The notes below the pieces were generated by a model that was not told the DNA's origin, did no database searches, and saw nothing but the letters and a program-made list of their open reading frames with translations. From contig MKTX01000007.1 in the NCBI GenBank assembly GCA_001898465.1, forward strand, positions 62,001 through 126,000: a DNA stretch of 64,000 nt, given 5' to 3'. The position numbers and the translations under genes were made by a program. Below are positions 18,196 to 26,378 of the stretch, in pieces; position 1 is the first letter of the stretch, and every line of letters starts with the position of its first letter. The stretch comes from Sphingobacteriales bacterium 39-19 (GTDB lineage Bacteria > Bacteroidota > Bacteroidia > Chitinophagales > Chitinophagaceae).

Positions 18196-18953
18196 TACAA
18201 CTCATTGTGGCTTTGTAAAGTTATTGTGTTGCCATCAAATACGGCGTAGGTAAAATACTTTATCCAATCGCCCAGGTTTATGTAGCGGCTGTTGTTTGGC
18301 AGGGGTTGGTCAATAGGTAAATGGCGGTGCCCGAAAATAAAAAAATCGTAATGTTCTTCCTGTAAAATTTCTTTGGCATAAATGATCAGCCATTCTTTTT
18401 CTTCGCCTAAAAAAACTTCATCTGTACTGCCGGTTTGTGCCCTGCTTTTCCTGCTAAAATAATCGGCGAGGCCCATTCCTATGTAGGGGGGCAGTACGCC
18501 AAATAACCATTGCGATACAGGGTTGCGAAATATTTTTTTAATGAATTTATAACCTTTGTCGCCCGGGCCTAAGCCATCACCATGGCCAATTAAAAATTTT
18601 TTTCCTGCAAACTCAAAAGGGGTGGGTTCATAATACACCTGTATGTTTAATTCTTTTTGAAAATAATCTTTCATCCACATGTCGTGGTTGCCCACAAAAA
18701 AATGAATGCGGATGCCGCTGTCTGTAAGTTCTGCTAATTTACCCAATATACGGGTATAGCCTTTGGGCACTACTTTTTTATACTCGAACCAAAAGTCGAA
18801 GAGGTCGCCCAGGATAAAAATGGTATGAGCCTCATTTTTTATTTGGTCTAAAAAGCGGATAATCTTTTTTTCCCTGGCGAGGCTTTTTTCAGCATTGGGA
18901 GCGCCCAGGTGAAAATCAGATAAAAAAAATATTTTAGTTGCGGCATGCCCCAT
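18195..18953 (-). CDS. lpxH: UDP-2,3-diacylglucosamine diphosphatase-type metallophosphoesterase
   Basis: 252 residues. The calcineurin-like phosphoesterase metal ligands are all visible in order: FLSDFHLG, LGDLFDFW, GNHDMW, IGHGDG and FGHRHLP. DFHLGAP and FDFWFEY are typical of LpxH, which cleaves UDP-diacylglucosamine to lipid X in lipid A synthesis on the cytoplasmic membrane face. Length fits LpxH or its Bacteroidota homologue. No other lpx gene is nearby. Confidence 0.88.
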   Translation of the reverse strand: MGHAATKIFFLSDFHLGAPNAEKSLAREKKIIRFLDQIKNEAHTIFILGDLFDFWFEYKKVVPKGYTRILGKLAELTDSGIRIHFFVGNHDMWMKDYFQKELNIQVYYEPTPFEFAGKKFLIGHGDGLGPGDKGYKFIKKIFRNPVSQWLFGVLPPYIGMGLADYFSRKSRAQTGSTDEVFLGEEKEWLIIYAKEILQEEHYDFFIFGHRHLPIDQPLPNNSRYINLGDWIKYFTYAVFDGNTITLQSHNEL

Positions 18954-18962
18954 CCTGTAAAT

Positions 18963-19394
18963 TTAGGGTTTGTTCTTTTGCTGCAGGTACTTCATTACAT
19001 CGCCGGTTTCTATCGGCTTCATGTGGCTGGTGTCGCCATTATACCAATATATCCAGGCTTCAATAGGTTTCCCATCCATATAGGCGATTGTTTCTTTACG
19101 AATATATGCAGGCGGAATGCCCTCTTCGGTATTCATTCCTTCATAATCATCCAGCTGACCAAATACCCAGGCAAATTCATCGGGGTTTTTGAGGGCGTAT
19201 AATTCCCCGTTTATAAAATGATCGTCATTAAATGGTTTGGCAACCGGGAAATCACCTTTATCATAAAGCATTCCTTTTACAATCGCTTCGCCCAGCAAAT
19301 GAAAATTTTGGGTAAGGTAACCATAAGCCGGGTTACGGAAGCCACTGCGTAAAGAACCATATACAAAAAGATGGTTTATAGATGGAGTATTCAT
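18963..19394 (-). CDS. gamma-glutamylcyclotransferase-like (AIG2/GGCT) protein
   Basis: 143 residues with the GGCT/AIG2 fold signature: FVYGSLRSGFRN near the N-terminus, GMLYDKGDFPVA, GELYAL, and the acidic LDDYEGM whose Glu is the usual catalytic residue. IEAWIYWYNGD closes the barrel. Family members cyclise gamma-glutamyl-amines or gamma-glutamyl amino acids to 5-oxoproline. It sits nine bases upstream of lpxH on the same strand and may be cotranscribed. Substrate not assignable. Confidence 0.85.
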   Translation of the reverse strand: MNTPSINHLFVYGSLRSGFRNPAYGYLTQNFHLLGEAIVKGMLYDKGDFPVAKPFNDDHFINGELYALKNPDEFAWVFGQLDDYEGMNTEEGIPPAYIRKETIAYMDGKPIEAWIYWYNGDTSHMKPIETGDVMKYLQQKNKP

Positions 19395-19558
19395 ATATGC
19401 AAAAATAGCTTCAATAAGAGAGAATTGGTAATATATTGTAAAGATTAATATTACAGGTAAACGCCCGTAAAATAAGCGCTCTTTATTGAAGCATATTAAT
19501 TAATAAGACGATTTTTTAATTAAAAAACAGGGGCAGGAATGTGATGTTTTATTAAAAA

Positions 19559-20188
19559 CTATCCTTCTGTTAAAAAACAATACACTTCTTTTGGCCCATG
19601 TACACCCGTTACCAGGGTTTTTTCAATATCAGCCGTACGGCTGGGGCCGGTTGCAAAACTGATGAGGGAGGGAAAGTTTTCTTTATACTTTTCCTTCATA
19701 AACTCAAGTGCATCTTTAATATCATACAGCAACTGGTGATTAAATGCAATACAAATATGTATGGGTGCATATACACTTGCCGTACGGCCATTGGATTGAG
19801 CAGCACTGAGCACTATACTTCCGGTACGGGCTACCAGGTATTCGCAACCTGTTATGGATGCATCGCAATGGGCCAGGTCATGCGTGAGGGTGATGCCTGA
19901 TTGTTGTAATGCAGGAATAAATGCAGGATCGCTGCAATAAATTTTTTTCAATTGTTGTTGTTCCAGCAGCCCTTGCAATTGTTGCCATAATACTTCTTCA
20001 CTCGTACAATACACAAACTTACCCTGTAGCCGGGTAAATTCTTCTGCAAAAGTTACTGCATCATCCTCTGTGCTGGCAGTAAATACAGATTCCTGTCCTT
20101 CACTGCCGCTATAAGGCAGGGGAACGGGATGGCTTAAAGCCTCCCGGATTTTTTTTAAAATATTTTCTTTTGCCTGGTTCGATTGCAT
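19559..20188 (-). CDS. lutC: LUD-domain lactate utilisation protein C
   Basis: 209 residues of the LutC/YkgG (LUD) type: an N-terminal helix (ENILKKIREAL), then YCSDPAFIPALQ, ITGCEYLVARTGSIVLSAAQSNGRTASVYAPIHICIA and the end motif ISFATGPSRTADIEKTLVTGVHGPKEVYCFL. In the LutABC complex this subunit supports iron-sulfur-dependent L-lactate oxidation. Here lutA and lutB are not adjacent; the gene follows ftsH with a 19-base gap instead, so cotranscription with ftsH is likely. Confidence 0.85.
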   Translation of the reverse strand: MQSNQAKENILKKIREALSHPVPLPYSGSEGQESVFTASTEDDAVTFAEEFTRLQGKFVYCTSEEVLWQQLQGLLEQQQLKKIYCSDPAFIPALQQSGITLTHDLAHCDASITGCEYLVARTGSIVLSAAQSNGRTASVYAPIHICIAFNHQLLYDIKDALEFMKEKYKENFPSLISFATGPSRTADIEKTLVTGVHGPKEVYCFLTEG

Positions 20189-20207
20189 GGCCTTGATTAA
20201 ATGCCTG

Positions 20208-22289
20208 TTAAATCGCAGGGGGATCTTTTAATGTTTCTGGAATCCCGGTATTGGGTTCGGGAAGCGCTACGGCATCTTCGGGCTTTACAGGATCTTCTAA
20301 AAGTTTCTTTTCTTCATAAGGCCGTTTGCCAATTAATTGCTCCACATCACTTTTAAATAACACTTCTTTTACCAGTAATTCTTTTGCCAGTTTTTCTACT
20401 GCCCAGCGGTATTTAGTTAATAGTTCTTTCGTTTTGTTATATGCCGTTTCTACCAGCTTCCTTACTTCTTCATCAATCATTTTACCGGTTTCTTCACTAT
20501 AGGGTTTGGTAAAATAATTTTCTTGTTGCGGATCGTAAAAACTAATGTTTCCTACTTTATCATTCATACCATACATGGTTACCATACTGTAGGCAATTTT
20601 TGTTATTTGCTGCAAGTCATTGCTGGCACCGGTACTTATTTTTCCAAAAAATATTTCTTCACTGGCCCGGCCTCCCAGTGTCATACAAATTTGATCCATC
20701 AACTGGTCAGTATTATACAAGTATTGTTCCTTAGGCGTATATTGAGCATAACCCAATGCAGCCGAACCCCGGGGAACAATGGTAACTTTTAATAATGGGT
20801 ATGCATGCTCCAGGAACCAGCCACAGATTGCGTGGCCTGCTTCGTGGTATGCAATAATTTCTTTTTCATCGGGTGAAATAATTTTATTCTTTTTTTCTAA
20901 TCCACCAATCACCCTGTCAATCGCATCCTGGAAATCGCTCATATCTACTGCTTCTTTATTTTTCCGGGCTGCTATTAAAGCAGCTTCATTACACACATTA
21001 GCGATATCGGCACCTGCAAACCCGGGGGTTTGTTCAGCCAGTTTATGGATATCTAAGGTTTGCGAAATTTTAATGGGATTTAAATGCACTTTAAAAATAG
21101 CTTCTCTACCTACCAGGTCGGGCCGGTCAATAGAAATTTGCCTGTCGAAACGGCCTGGCCGCAGTAAGGCACTGTCCAATACATCCGGGCGGTTGGTGGC
21201 AGCCAGGATAATAATTCCCAGGTCGGTACCAAAGCCATCCATTTCTACCAGCAATTGGTTTAATGTATTTTCTCTTTCATCATTGCTCATCATCACATTT
21301 TTACCTCTTGCCCGTCCAATGGCATCTATCTCATCTATAAAAATAATGCAGGGTGCTTTTTCCCTGGCCTGTTTAAAAAGATCTCTTACCCGGCTGGCAC
21401 CAACCCCTACAAACATTTCTACAAAATCACTGCCACTCAGGCTAAAGAAGGGCACTTGTGCTTCGCCTGCAACGGCTTTTGCCAATAAGGTTTTACCGGT
21501 ACCGGGGGGGCCAATCAATAAAGCGCCTTTTGGAATTTTACCACCCAGGTTGGTGTATTTTTTTGGGTTCATCAGGAAATCAACAATTTCCATTACTTCT
21601 ACTTTAGCTTCATCAAGCCCTGCTACGTCGGCAAATGTGATATTAACCCGGGTACCTTTATCAAATAAAGTGGCTTTTGATTTCCCGATATTAAAAATAC
21701 CCCCGGGGCCGCCGGCACCGCCGGGCCCGTTCATTTTGCGCATCATCATTACAAATACCAATACCAGTAAAAAGATGGGTAATAAAGTATTCAGCAATTG
21801 TCCCCAGCCTTCACCTTCGCTACTGGCATCTTGTTTTACCTCGGGTATGTTTGGATTTTTTTTATAAAATTCCTGTAAATCGGCAGCAAAAGATTTTGAA
21901 TCGGCAATGGAAAAATATAACTGGGGCTCTGCCAGCTTTTTTGATATTTCGTAGCGTTTGTCATCACCCGCTGTGTTGAGGATATTACTGTAAAAAGCCG
22001 ATTTGGCCTTTAAACTATCGGGGTTAATTGAAACCCTTACAATATCTTTATTTCTAATTACGGTAATGAGTTTTACATCGCCCTGTTTTACCATTTCATA
22101 AAAATTTTGCTGAAATGTTTCTACGCCACTGCTGTTGGCATTCCTGAACAGGGTAAAGGTGATAAGACTTAAAAAAACAAGGCCCCATATCCAATATATA
22201 TTAAACTTTGGTTTTTTATTTTGTGGGTCTTCGTTTCCGATACCGGGTTTTTCGGGTAGCATTTTTTTATTATTAGTTTGCTTATTCAT
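20208..22289 (-). CDS. ftsH: ATP-dependent zinc metalloprotease FtsH
   Basis: 693 residues. Two membrane segments (about 32-48 and 168-184) flank a periplasmic domain. The AAA module follows: Walker A GPPGTGKT at 260-267, Walker [12 protein letters not shown], the pore motif [11 protein letters not shown] and the second region of homology [19 protein letters not shown]. The protease zinc site is YHEAGHA. It degrades misassembled membrane and regulatory proteins. Its Walker A region contains a C7 run that is in frame, a useful contrast to the frame-breaking C runs elsewhere. It is cotranscribed with rsfS upstream. Confidence 0.96.
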   Translation of the reverse strand: MNKQTNNKKMLPEKPGIGNEDPQNKKPKFNIYWIWGLVFLSLITFTLFRNANSSGVETFQQNFYEMVKQGDVKLITVIRNKDIVRVSINPDSLKAKSAFYSNILNTAGDDKRYEISKKLAEPQLYFSIADSKSFAADLQEFYKKNPNIPEVKQDASSEGEGWGQLLNTLLPIFLLVLVFVMMMRKMNGPGGAGGPGGIFNIGKSKATLFDKGTRVNITFADVAGLDEAKVEVMEIVDFLMNPKKYTNLGGKIPKGALLIGPPGTGKTLLAKAVAGEAQVPFFSLSGSDFVEMFVGVGASRVRDLFKQAREKAPCIIFIDEIDAIGRARGKNVMMSNDERENTLNQLLVEMDGFGTDLGIIILAATNRPDVLDSALLRPGRFDRQISIDRPDLVGREAIFKVHLNPIKISQTLDIHKLAEQTPGFAGADIANVCNEAALIAARKNKEAVDMSDFQDAIDRVIGGLEKKNKIISPDEKEIIAYHEAGHAICGWFLEHAYPLLKVTIVPRGSAALGYAQYTPKEQYLYNTDQLMDQICMTLGGRASEEIFFGKISTGASNDLQQITKIAYSMVTMYGMNDKVGNISFYDPQQENYFTKPYSEETGKMIDEEVRKLVETAYNKTKELLTKYRWAVEKLAKELLVKEVLFKSDVEQLIGKRPYEEKKLLEDPVKPEDAVALPEPNTGIPETLKDPPAI

Positions 22290-22325
22290 TTGTTATTGCA
22301 CCATTTAAACGGATACTTGTTATTA

Positions 22326-22724
22326 TTATTCGTGTTCCATCATGGGAGCATCGCTCCACATTTCTTCCAATTGATAAAATTTACGGGGTTCGGGTAGCAT
22401 AATATGTACTACCACGTTAATGTAATCTATCAAAATCCATTGCAGGGCTTGTTTCCCTTCGTGTTTGTAAGGGAATTCGCCACATTTTTGTTTTACTTCA
22501 TATTCTACAAAATCGGCTATTGCCCTTAATTGTGTAGTATTATTGGCTTCACATACAATAAAAAAATCAGATACCGCTTCAGGGATCTTTCTTAAATCCA
22601 GGCTTATGATCTTCTCCCCCTTTTTCTCAGCAATGGCCTGTATAATGGTTTTGAAAATTTTACTGTTTCGGGTAAGTCGGGTAATGCTTTTTTTACGGCT
22701 CTCTAATGCGGTCAAATTATTCAA
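22326..22724 (-). CDS. rsfS: ribosome silencing factor RsfS (iojap family)
   Basis: 132 residues. The core KIISLDLRKIPEAVSDFFIVCEANNTTQLRAIADFVEYEV and EGKQALQWILIDYINVVVHIMLPEPRKFYQLEEMW matches RsfS, which binds ribosomal protein L14 and blocks subunit joining under starvation. The track start is TTG, and no in-frame ATG lies between it and an upstream stop, so TTG (or a nearby non-ATG codon) is likely used. Followed by ftsH 36 bases later. Confidence 0.9.
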   Translation of the reverse strand: MNNLTALESRKKSITRLTRNSKIFKTIIQAIAEKKGEKIISLDLRKIPEAVSDFFIVCEANNTTQLRAIADFVEYEVKQKCGEFPYKHEGKQALQWILIDYINVVVHIMLPEPRKFYQLEEMWSDAPMMEHE

Positions 22725-22833
22725 ATGTTTTATTTTTATGTTGCGTTTTTAACAGTAATTTTTATTCCTGTACCGGGCTCAAAATAAAGTAGCTTGCGAT
22801 AAGTTCAAAATTACTATTTCTTTTTTACCTATC

Positions 22834-23574
22834 ATGCCGCCAAACGAGCTTTTTCATATTTTAAACACTGTGGATAGTACCAACAACTATGCCATGGCAA
22901 AGTTACATGAAGGAATGGCGAAACATGGAATGGCCTGGTTTGCAAGGGAACAAACCGGGGGCCGTGGGCAAAGAGGCAATTCCTGGCAAAGCAGGCCAAA
23001 CGAAAATATAGCATTAAGCATGGTAACCATGCTGCCCAGGCTTGCTGTACATTCTCAATTTGAGCTTTCTGTATGTGTAGCATTGGGGGTAAATGACTTT
23101 TTATCTCTGTTACAGCTTCCTGGTATTTTTATAAAATGGCCCAATGATATATTTATCAATGACAGAAAGGCAGGTGGAATCCTGATTGAGAATCAAATAC
23201 AGGGCTCTCATATTAGTGCCAGTATAATTGGAATAGGTTTAAATATTAACCAAACCTTATTTGATTCTTCGCTTGCAAAAGCGATTTCACTAAAGCAGAT
23301 CACCGGTAAAAATTACGATATTATCCAATTGGCAAGGGATTTACATATTTCTGTATTAAAACGGGTAAACCAGGTAAAGCAAAATAAAAAAAGCAGTTTG
23401 GCAGAATACAATCGTGCACTTTATAAAAAGGACGAAAAAGTGAAATTCAAAAAAGGAAATATTGCTTTTGAAGCGGTGGTAAAATCAATAAGCGCCGATG
23501 GCCGATTAATATTACAGCACGGAGATCATGAAGAGGCCTACCCATTTGGTGAATTGATATGGGTACTGCCTTAA
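22834..23574 (+). CDS. birA: biotin--[acetyl-CoA-carboxylase] ligase
   Basis: 246 residues, the short form without a DNA-binding domain. The catalytic domain shows TNNYAMAKL, the biotinyl-AMP loop GGRGQRGNSW, ALSMVTMLP, IKWPNDIFINDRKAGGILIE and the GIGLNIN strand. A small SH3-like C-terminal domain follows (VKFKKGNIAFEAVVKSI). It attaches biotin to the carboxyl-carrier subunit. It is divergent from rsfS-ftsH. Confidence 0.92.
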   Translation: MPPNELFHILNTVDSTNNYAMAKLHEGMAKHGMAWFAREQTGGRGQRGNSWQSRPNENIALSMVTMLPRLAVHSQFELSVCVALGVNDFLSLLQLPGIFIKWPNDIFINDRKAGGILIENQIQGSHISASIIGIGLNINQTLFDSSLAKAISLKQITGKNYDIIQLARDLHISVLKRVNQVKQNKKSSLAEYNRALYKKDEKVKFKKGNIAFEAVVKSISADGRLILQHGDHEEAYPFGELIWVLP

Positions 23575-23597
23575 TTTATTTTTTATAAGAGTGATCT

Positions 23598-23921
23598 TTA
23601 CAGGGTGCCTGTATTTTCTGCTGCCCGGGCTTCTACTTCAAATTTATTGTGGTAATAACCATGGCGGATAGATTCTATTAAATATAGCCATACAAACCGA
23701 GTGGTGCCATATTGCCTGAATTGCTGTACATGGCACAGCTCGTGTTTCACCCATTGTTCATCGGCTAAAAATTCACTTTTGCTGGTATTACATAAGTGTA
23801 TGCTGCGCCCCCATACAATGGCTACTCTTTTACTGCGTAATTTAGCGGCAGCAATTTTTGCCAGCCAGGAATTTTCTTTCACAATTACCTGTTCCAATTT
23901 ATTTTGAATAGCTGTATTCAT
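23598..23921 (-). CDS. small HELCH-motif protein, probable metal-binding
   Basis: About 107 residues. The centre is EQWVKHELCHVQQFRQYG, a HExxH zinc-site motif, with a C-terminal FEVEARAAE whose Glu could be the third ligand, resembling the short DUF4157-type gluzincin module. No signal peptide. ATG at 23921 is preferred (23930 also possible); both overlap the 3' end of bcp, so the two are translationally linked. Activity unproven. Confidence 0.65.
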   Translation of the reverse strand: MNTAIQNKLEQVIVKENSWLAKIAAAKLRSKRVAIVWGRSIHLCNTSKSEFLADEQWVKHELCHVQQFRQYGTTRFVWLYLIESIRHGYYHNKFEVEARAAENTGTL

Positions 23922-24378
23922 TCCAGGCATTTAAAATTTCTGCTGCATGCTGTTTGCTTTTAGGCTTCAAAAATATTTTTCGAATAATCCCTTTTCCATC
24001 TACCAAAAACGTAGTGCGGTGCAGCCCCATATAACTGCGGCCATATAATTGCTTTTGCCCCCATACGCCGTATGTATCAATAATATGATGATCGGGATCG
24101 GATATTAACGGGAAGGGGAGATCGTATTTTTGTTCAAATTTTTTATGCTTTTTTACCGCATCGGGGCTAATGCCTATAATGGCGAAGCCGGCTTTTTTCA
24201 ATGCCTTGAAATTATCTCTTAAATTACATGCCTGGATGGTGCAGGTAGGCGTATCGTCTTGCGGATAAAAATAAATAATAAGTTTATTTCCTTTAAAATC
24301 TTTTAAAGAAATAAGTTTATCATTTTGATCATGGCCGGTAAATGCCGGTGCTTTATCGCCTTCTTTAAGTGTAATCAT
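23899..24378 (-). CDS. bcp: thioredoxin-dependent peroxiredoxin (Bcp/PrxQ type)
   Basis: 159 residues. EGDKAPAFTG, then LIIYFYPQDDTPTCTIQACNLRDN with the peroxidatic Cys in PTCT and a second Cys five residues later, as in two-Cys PrxQ enzymes. GISPDAVKKHKKFEQKYDLPFPLISDPDHHI and RTTFLVDGKG complete the fold. It reduces peroxides with thioredoxin. It is twelve bases from the upstream M23 protein and overlaps the HELCH gene. Confidence 0.92.
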   Translation of the reverse strand: MITLKEGDKAPAFTGHDQNDKLISLKDFKGNKLIIYFYPQDDTPTCTIQACNLRDNFKALKKAGFAIIGISPDAVKKHKKFEQKYDLPFPLISDPDHHIIDTYGVWGQKQLYGRSYMGLHRTTFLVDGKGIIRKIFLKPKSKQHAAEILNAWNEYSYSK

Positions 24379-24389
24379 GGCATATTTTA

Positions 24390-26120
24390 TTAACGGGTGA
24401 ACCGGTACGTTTTTTCGGTTGTGTTTCCTGCCTGGTCGGTTGCAGTTAATTTCAGTTCATGTTCACCGGGTCCGCAGGCTTCATCAAATTCATATACAAA
24501 AACCCGGCCTTTATCATTGCTGAATAAAATCCATTTCCCGTCCAGCTGGCCTGTAAAATTTTCTATTTCTTCTGTATTGTCCTTTACGGCAAAAGAAATT
24601 TTGGTTAACCTGGCCGTATTCATACCGTCTTTAAACCCTAATGGGGTAATGGTGGGCGGTTCGCTGTCTTCCATTAATTGAAAATTACCAAACTCACGCC
24701 AGGAGGCACTGTACCATCCTCTTTCCGGGCCTGTTATTACTGGTACAGCTTTTTTATAACTGGTTTTACTGCCGGCAAACCATTTCATTACCATTTTATC
24801 GGTAGGCATATAAAGAATATTATCTCTTATTTGCACCGTAAAATAATTTTGAACAGGAACCGTATGATGATGAAGTTGATGAACCGGTTTCCCCATATTT
24901 ACATATATTTTATTGTACTTAAAATAAAAGGAATCATAAATGCTGTTTTCGGGTAAATAAAATTTCACTTCTTCGTTTTCAAAAATATTGATGGCTTGTG
25001 GTATAAACAAGGTTCCTGGTTGTACCGGATAAGTAATATCGGCCAAGCTCCTTTTTAAAGTGAATTTTAATTCCGATTTATTGAGATCGGCATCATACAC
25101 TTCAATCTTAATGTCCTTTGTTTCCCCGGGATTTAATGAGATTACCCCGTTTGATTCGTTGGTTTTATAAATAATGTTTGCTGCCCCACCCAGGCGTGAG
25201 AGGTGTTGCAGGTATGGCCCCCCGCTGGCTTTTGTTTTATAATCAATGTGTGCATTCAGCATCCGGGTTTCATCATAACTAATACTATCCATCTGGAAAC
25301 CACAAACAGGATTATTGTTTTCATACAATATTGCTTCATAAATACCATTATGGTTAGTAGAGCCGGTATAGCGGTCAAAAGCAGTTATCGCAAAGCTTAT
25401 TTTGCCGGTACTTACATTTAATACGCCTCCATGCGGTGTGTAAATACCATTTATTTTTTTAATGGCCACGTATTTTGGCGTTTGTTCATAGGTGCTTTTG
25501 TTACGGTCATAATAAGCAAGGCGAATAATATCCGGTGCTATTTTATCTGTAATGGGCATATTAAATAAAAGCGGGTTCAGCACCTTATCTGTTTTAGTAT
25601 CTCTTATTTCAAAATGTACATGCGGCCCTTGGGAGCCACCGGTTGTACCGCTATAAGCGATAAAATCTCCTTTTTTTACCGGGAACATATTTGCCGGTAT
25701 ATCTAATAATACCTGCCATTTTTGTAATTGATATTGTTGCTTTCGTACATATTGCTCCAGCCCGGGTGTAAAATCATTTAAATGGGCATATAAAGTAGTG
25801 AGGCCATTGGGATGGTTTATATAAATAGCCCTGCCAAAACCCCAGGGTTCTATTTTTACTTTGGCAATATACCCATCGGCAGCGGCTAATACCTGTTTAT
25901 TTTGCACCTGCTCGGTTCGGCAATCTAATCCCATGTGGTAATGATTGGGCCTGAGTTCGCCAAAGTTGGCAACAATGGCTTTTATGGCATTCACCGGCCA
26001 GCCAAAATAATTTTGAGGATAATTTTTTTGAGGCAACCATTGTGCTTGTACCATAAAAGGCAGCAAAACTACTATGAGCAGGATACTGCACCGCTTGGTA
26101 CTGTTTGTTTTTATATGCAT
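24390..26120 (-). CDS. secreted M23 family metallopeptidase with C-terminal extension
   Basis: Start set at MHIKTNSTKRC (26120), which gives a signal peptide ending FMVQAQ; the 14 extra residues of the track are doubtful. About 576 residues. The LytM domain is in the first 200 residues, with HMGLD, LTTLYAHLNDF and HVHFEIRD as zinc-site elements. The rest (about 220-576) is beta-rich with Ig-like strands, ending TDQAGNTTEKTYRF. It is likely a periplasmic or surface peptidoglycan-binding hydrolase. Confidence 0.88.
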   Translation of the reverse strand: MHIKTNSTKRCSILLIVVLLPFMVQAQWLPQKNYPQNYFGWPVNAIKAIVANFGELRPNHYHMGLDCRTEQVQNKQVLAAADGYIAKVKIEPWGFGRAIYINHPNGLTTLYAHLNDFTPGLEQYVRKQQYQLQKWQVLLDIPANMFPVKKGDFIAYSGTTGGSQGPHVHFEIRDTKTDKVLNPLLFNMPITDKIAPDIIRLAYYDRNKSTYEQTPKYVAIKKINGIYTPHGGVLNVSTGKISFAITAFDRYTGSTNHNGIYEAILYENNNPVCGFQMDSISYDETRMLNAHIDYKTKASGGPYLQHLSRLGGAANIIYKTNESNGVISLNPGETKDIKIEVYDADLNKSELKFTLKRSLADITYPVQPGTLFIPQAINIFENEEVKFYLPENSIYDSFYFKYNKIYVNMGKPVHQLHHHTVPVQNYFTVQIRDNILYMPTDKMVMKWFAGSKTSYKKAVPVITGPERGWYSASWREFGNFQLMEDSEPPTITPLGFKDGMNTARLTKISFAVKDNTEEIENFTGQLDGKWILFSNDKGRVFVYEFDEACGPGEHELKLTATDQAGNTTEKTYRFTR

Positions 26121-26341
26121 CCCGGCAAAAATAAGAGAAACGTACTTAACAGGCTGTTGCATAAAACTTAAGATTATGAAGTAAAAAAAAAGCTAATGAA
26201 AAATCTGCAATATTTGAGCGTTTCATTTTTTTATTAGGTTATTTACTGAATAGAAAATGTAAAAAATATTTTTTTTGGCTTTTCACTTTTTTGTGCATTA
26301 AAAGCGGAGAAATTCCCTTTCGCTTATACCTATTTTAAAAG

Positions 26342-26349
26342 TATTTTTG
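26342..26349 (+). promoter_or_regulatory. Bacteroidota -7 box (TATTTTTG)
   Basis: TATTTTTG fits TAnnTTTG and lies 37 bases before the carB ATG, in the divergent intergenic gap. Confidence 0.45.
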
Positions 26350-26378
26350 CACGCCATCAAAAAAAATTCCTGCACCAT

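Noticed and set aside
21504-21510. G7/C7 run in ftsH as a possible frameshift
   Set aside because: It encodes part of the Walker A motif and the frame is intact on both sides.
20779-21867. 362-aa plus-strand ORF
   Set aside because: It is an antisense shadow of ftsH with low-complexity Ser/Pro/Lys composition and no recognisable motif.
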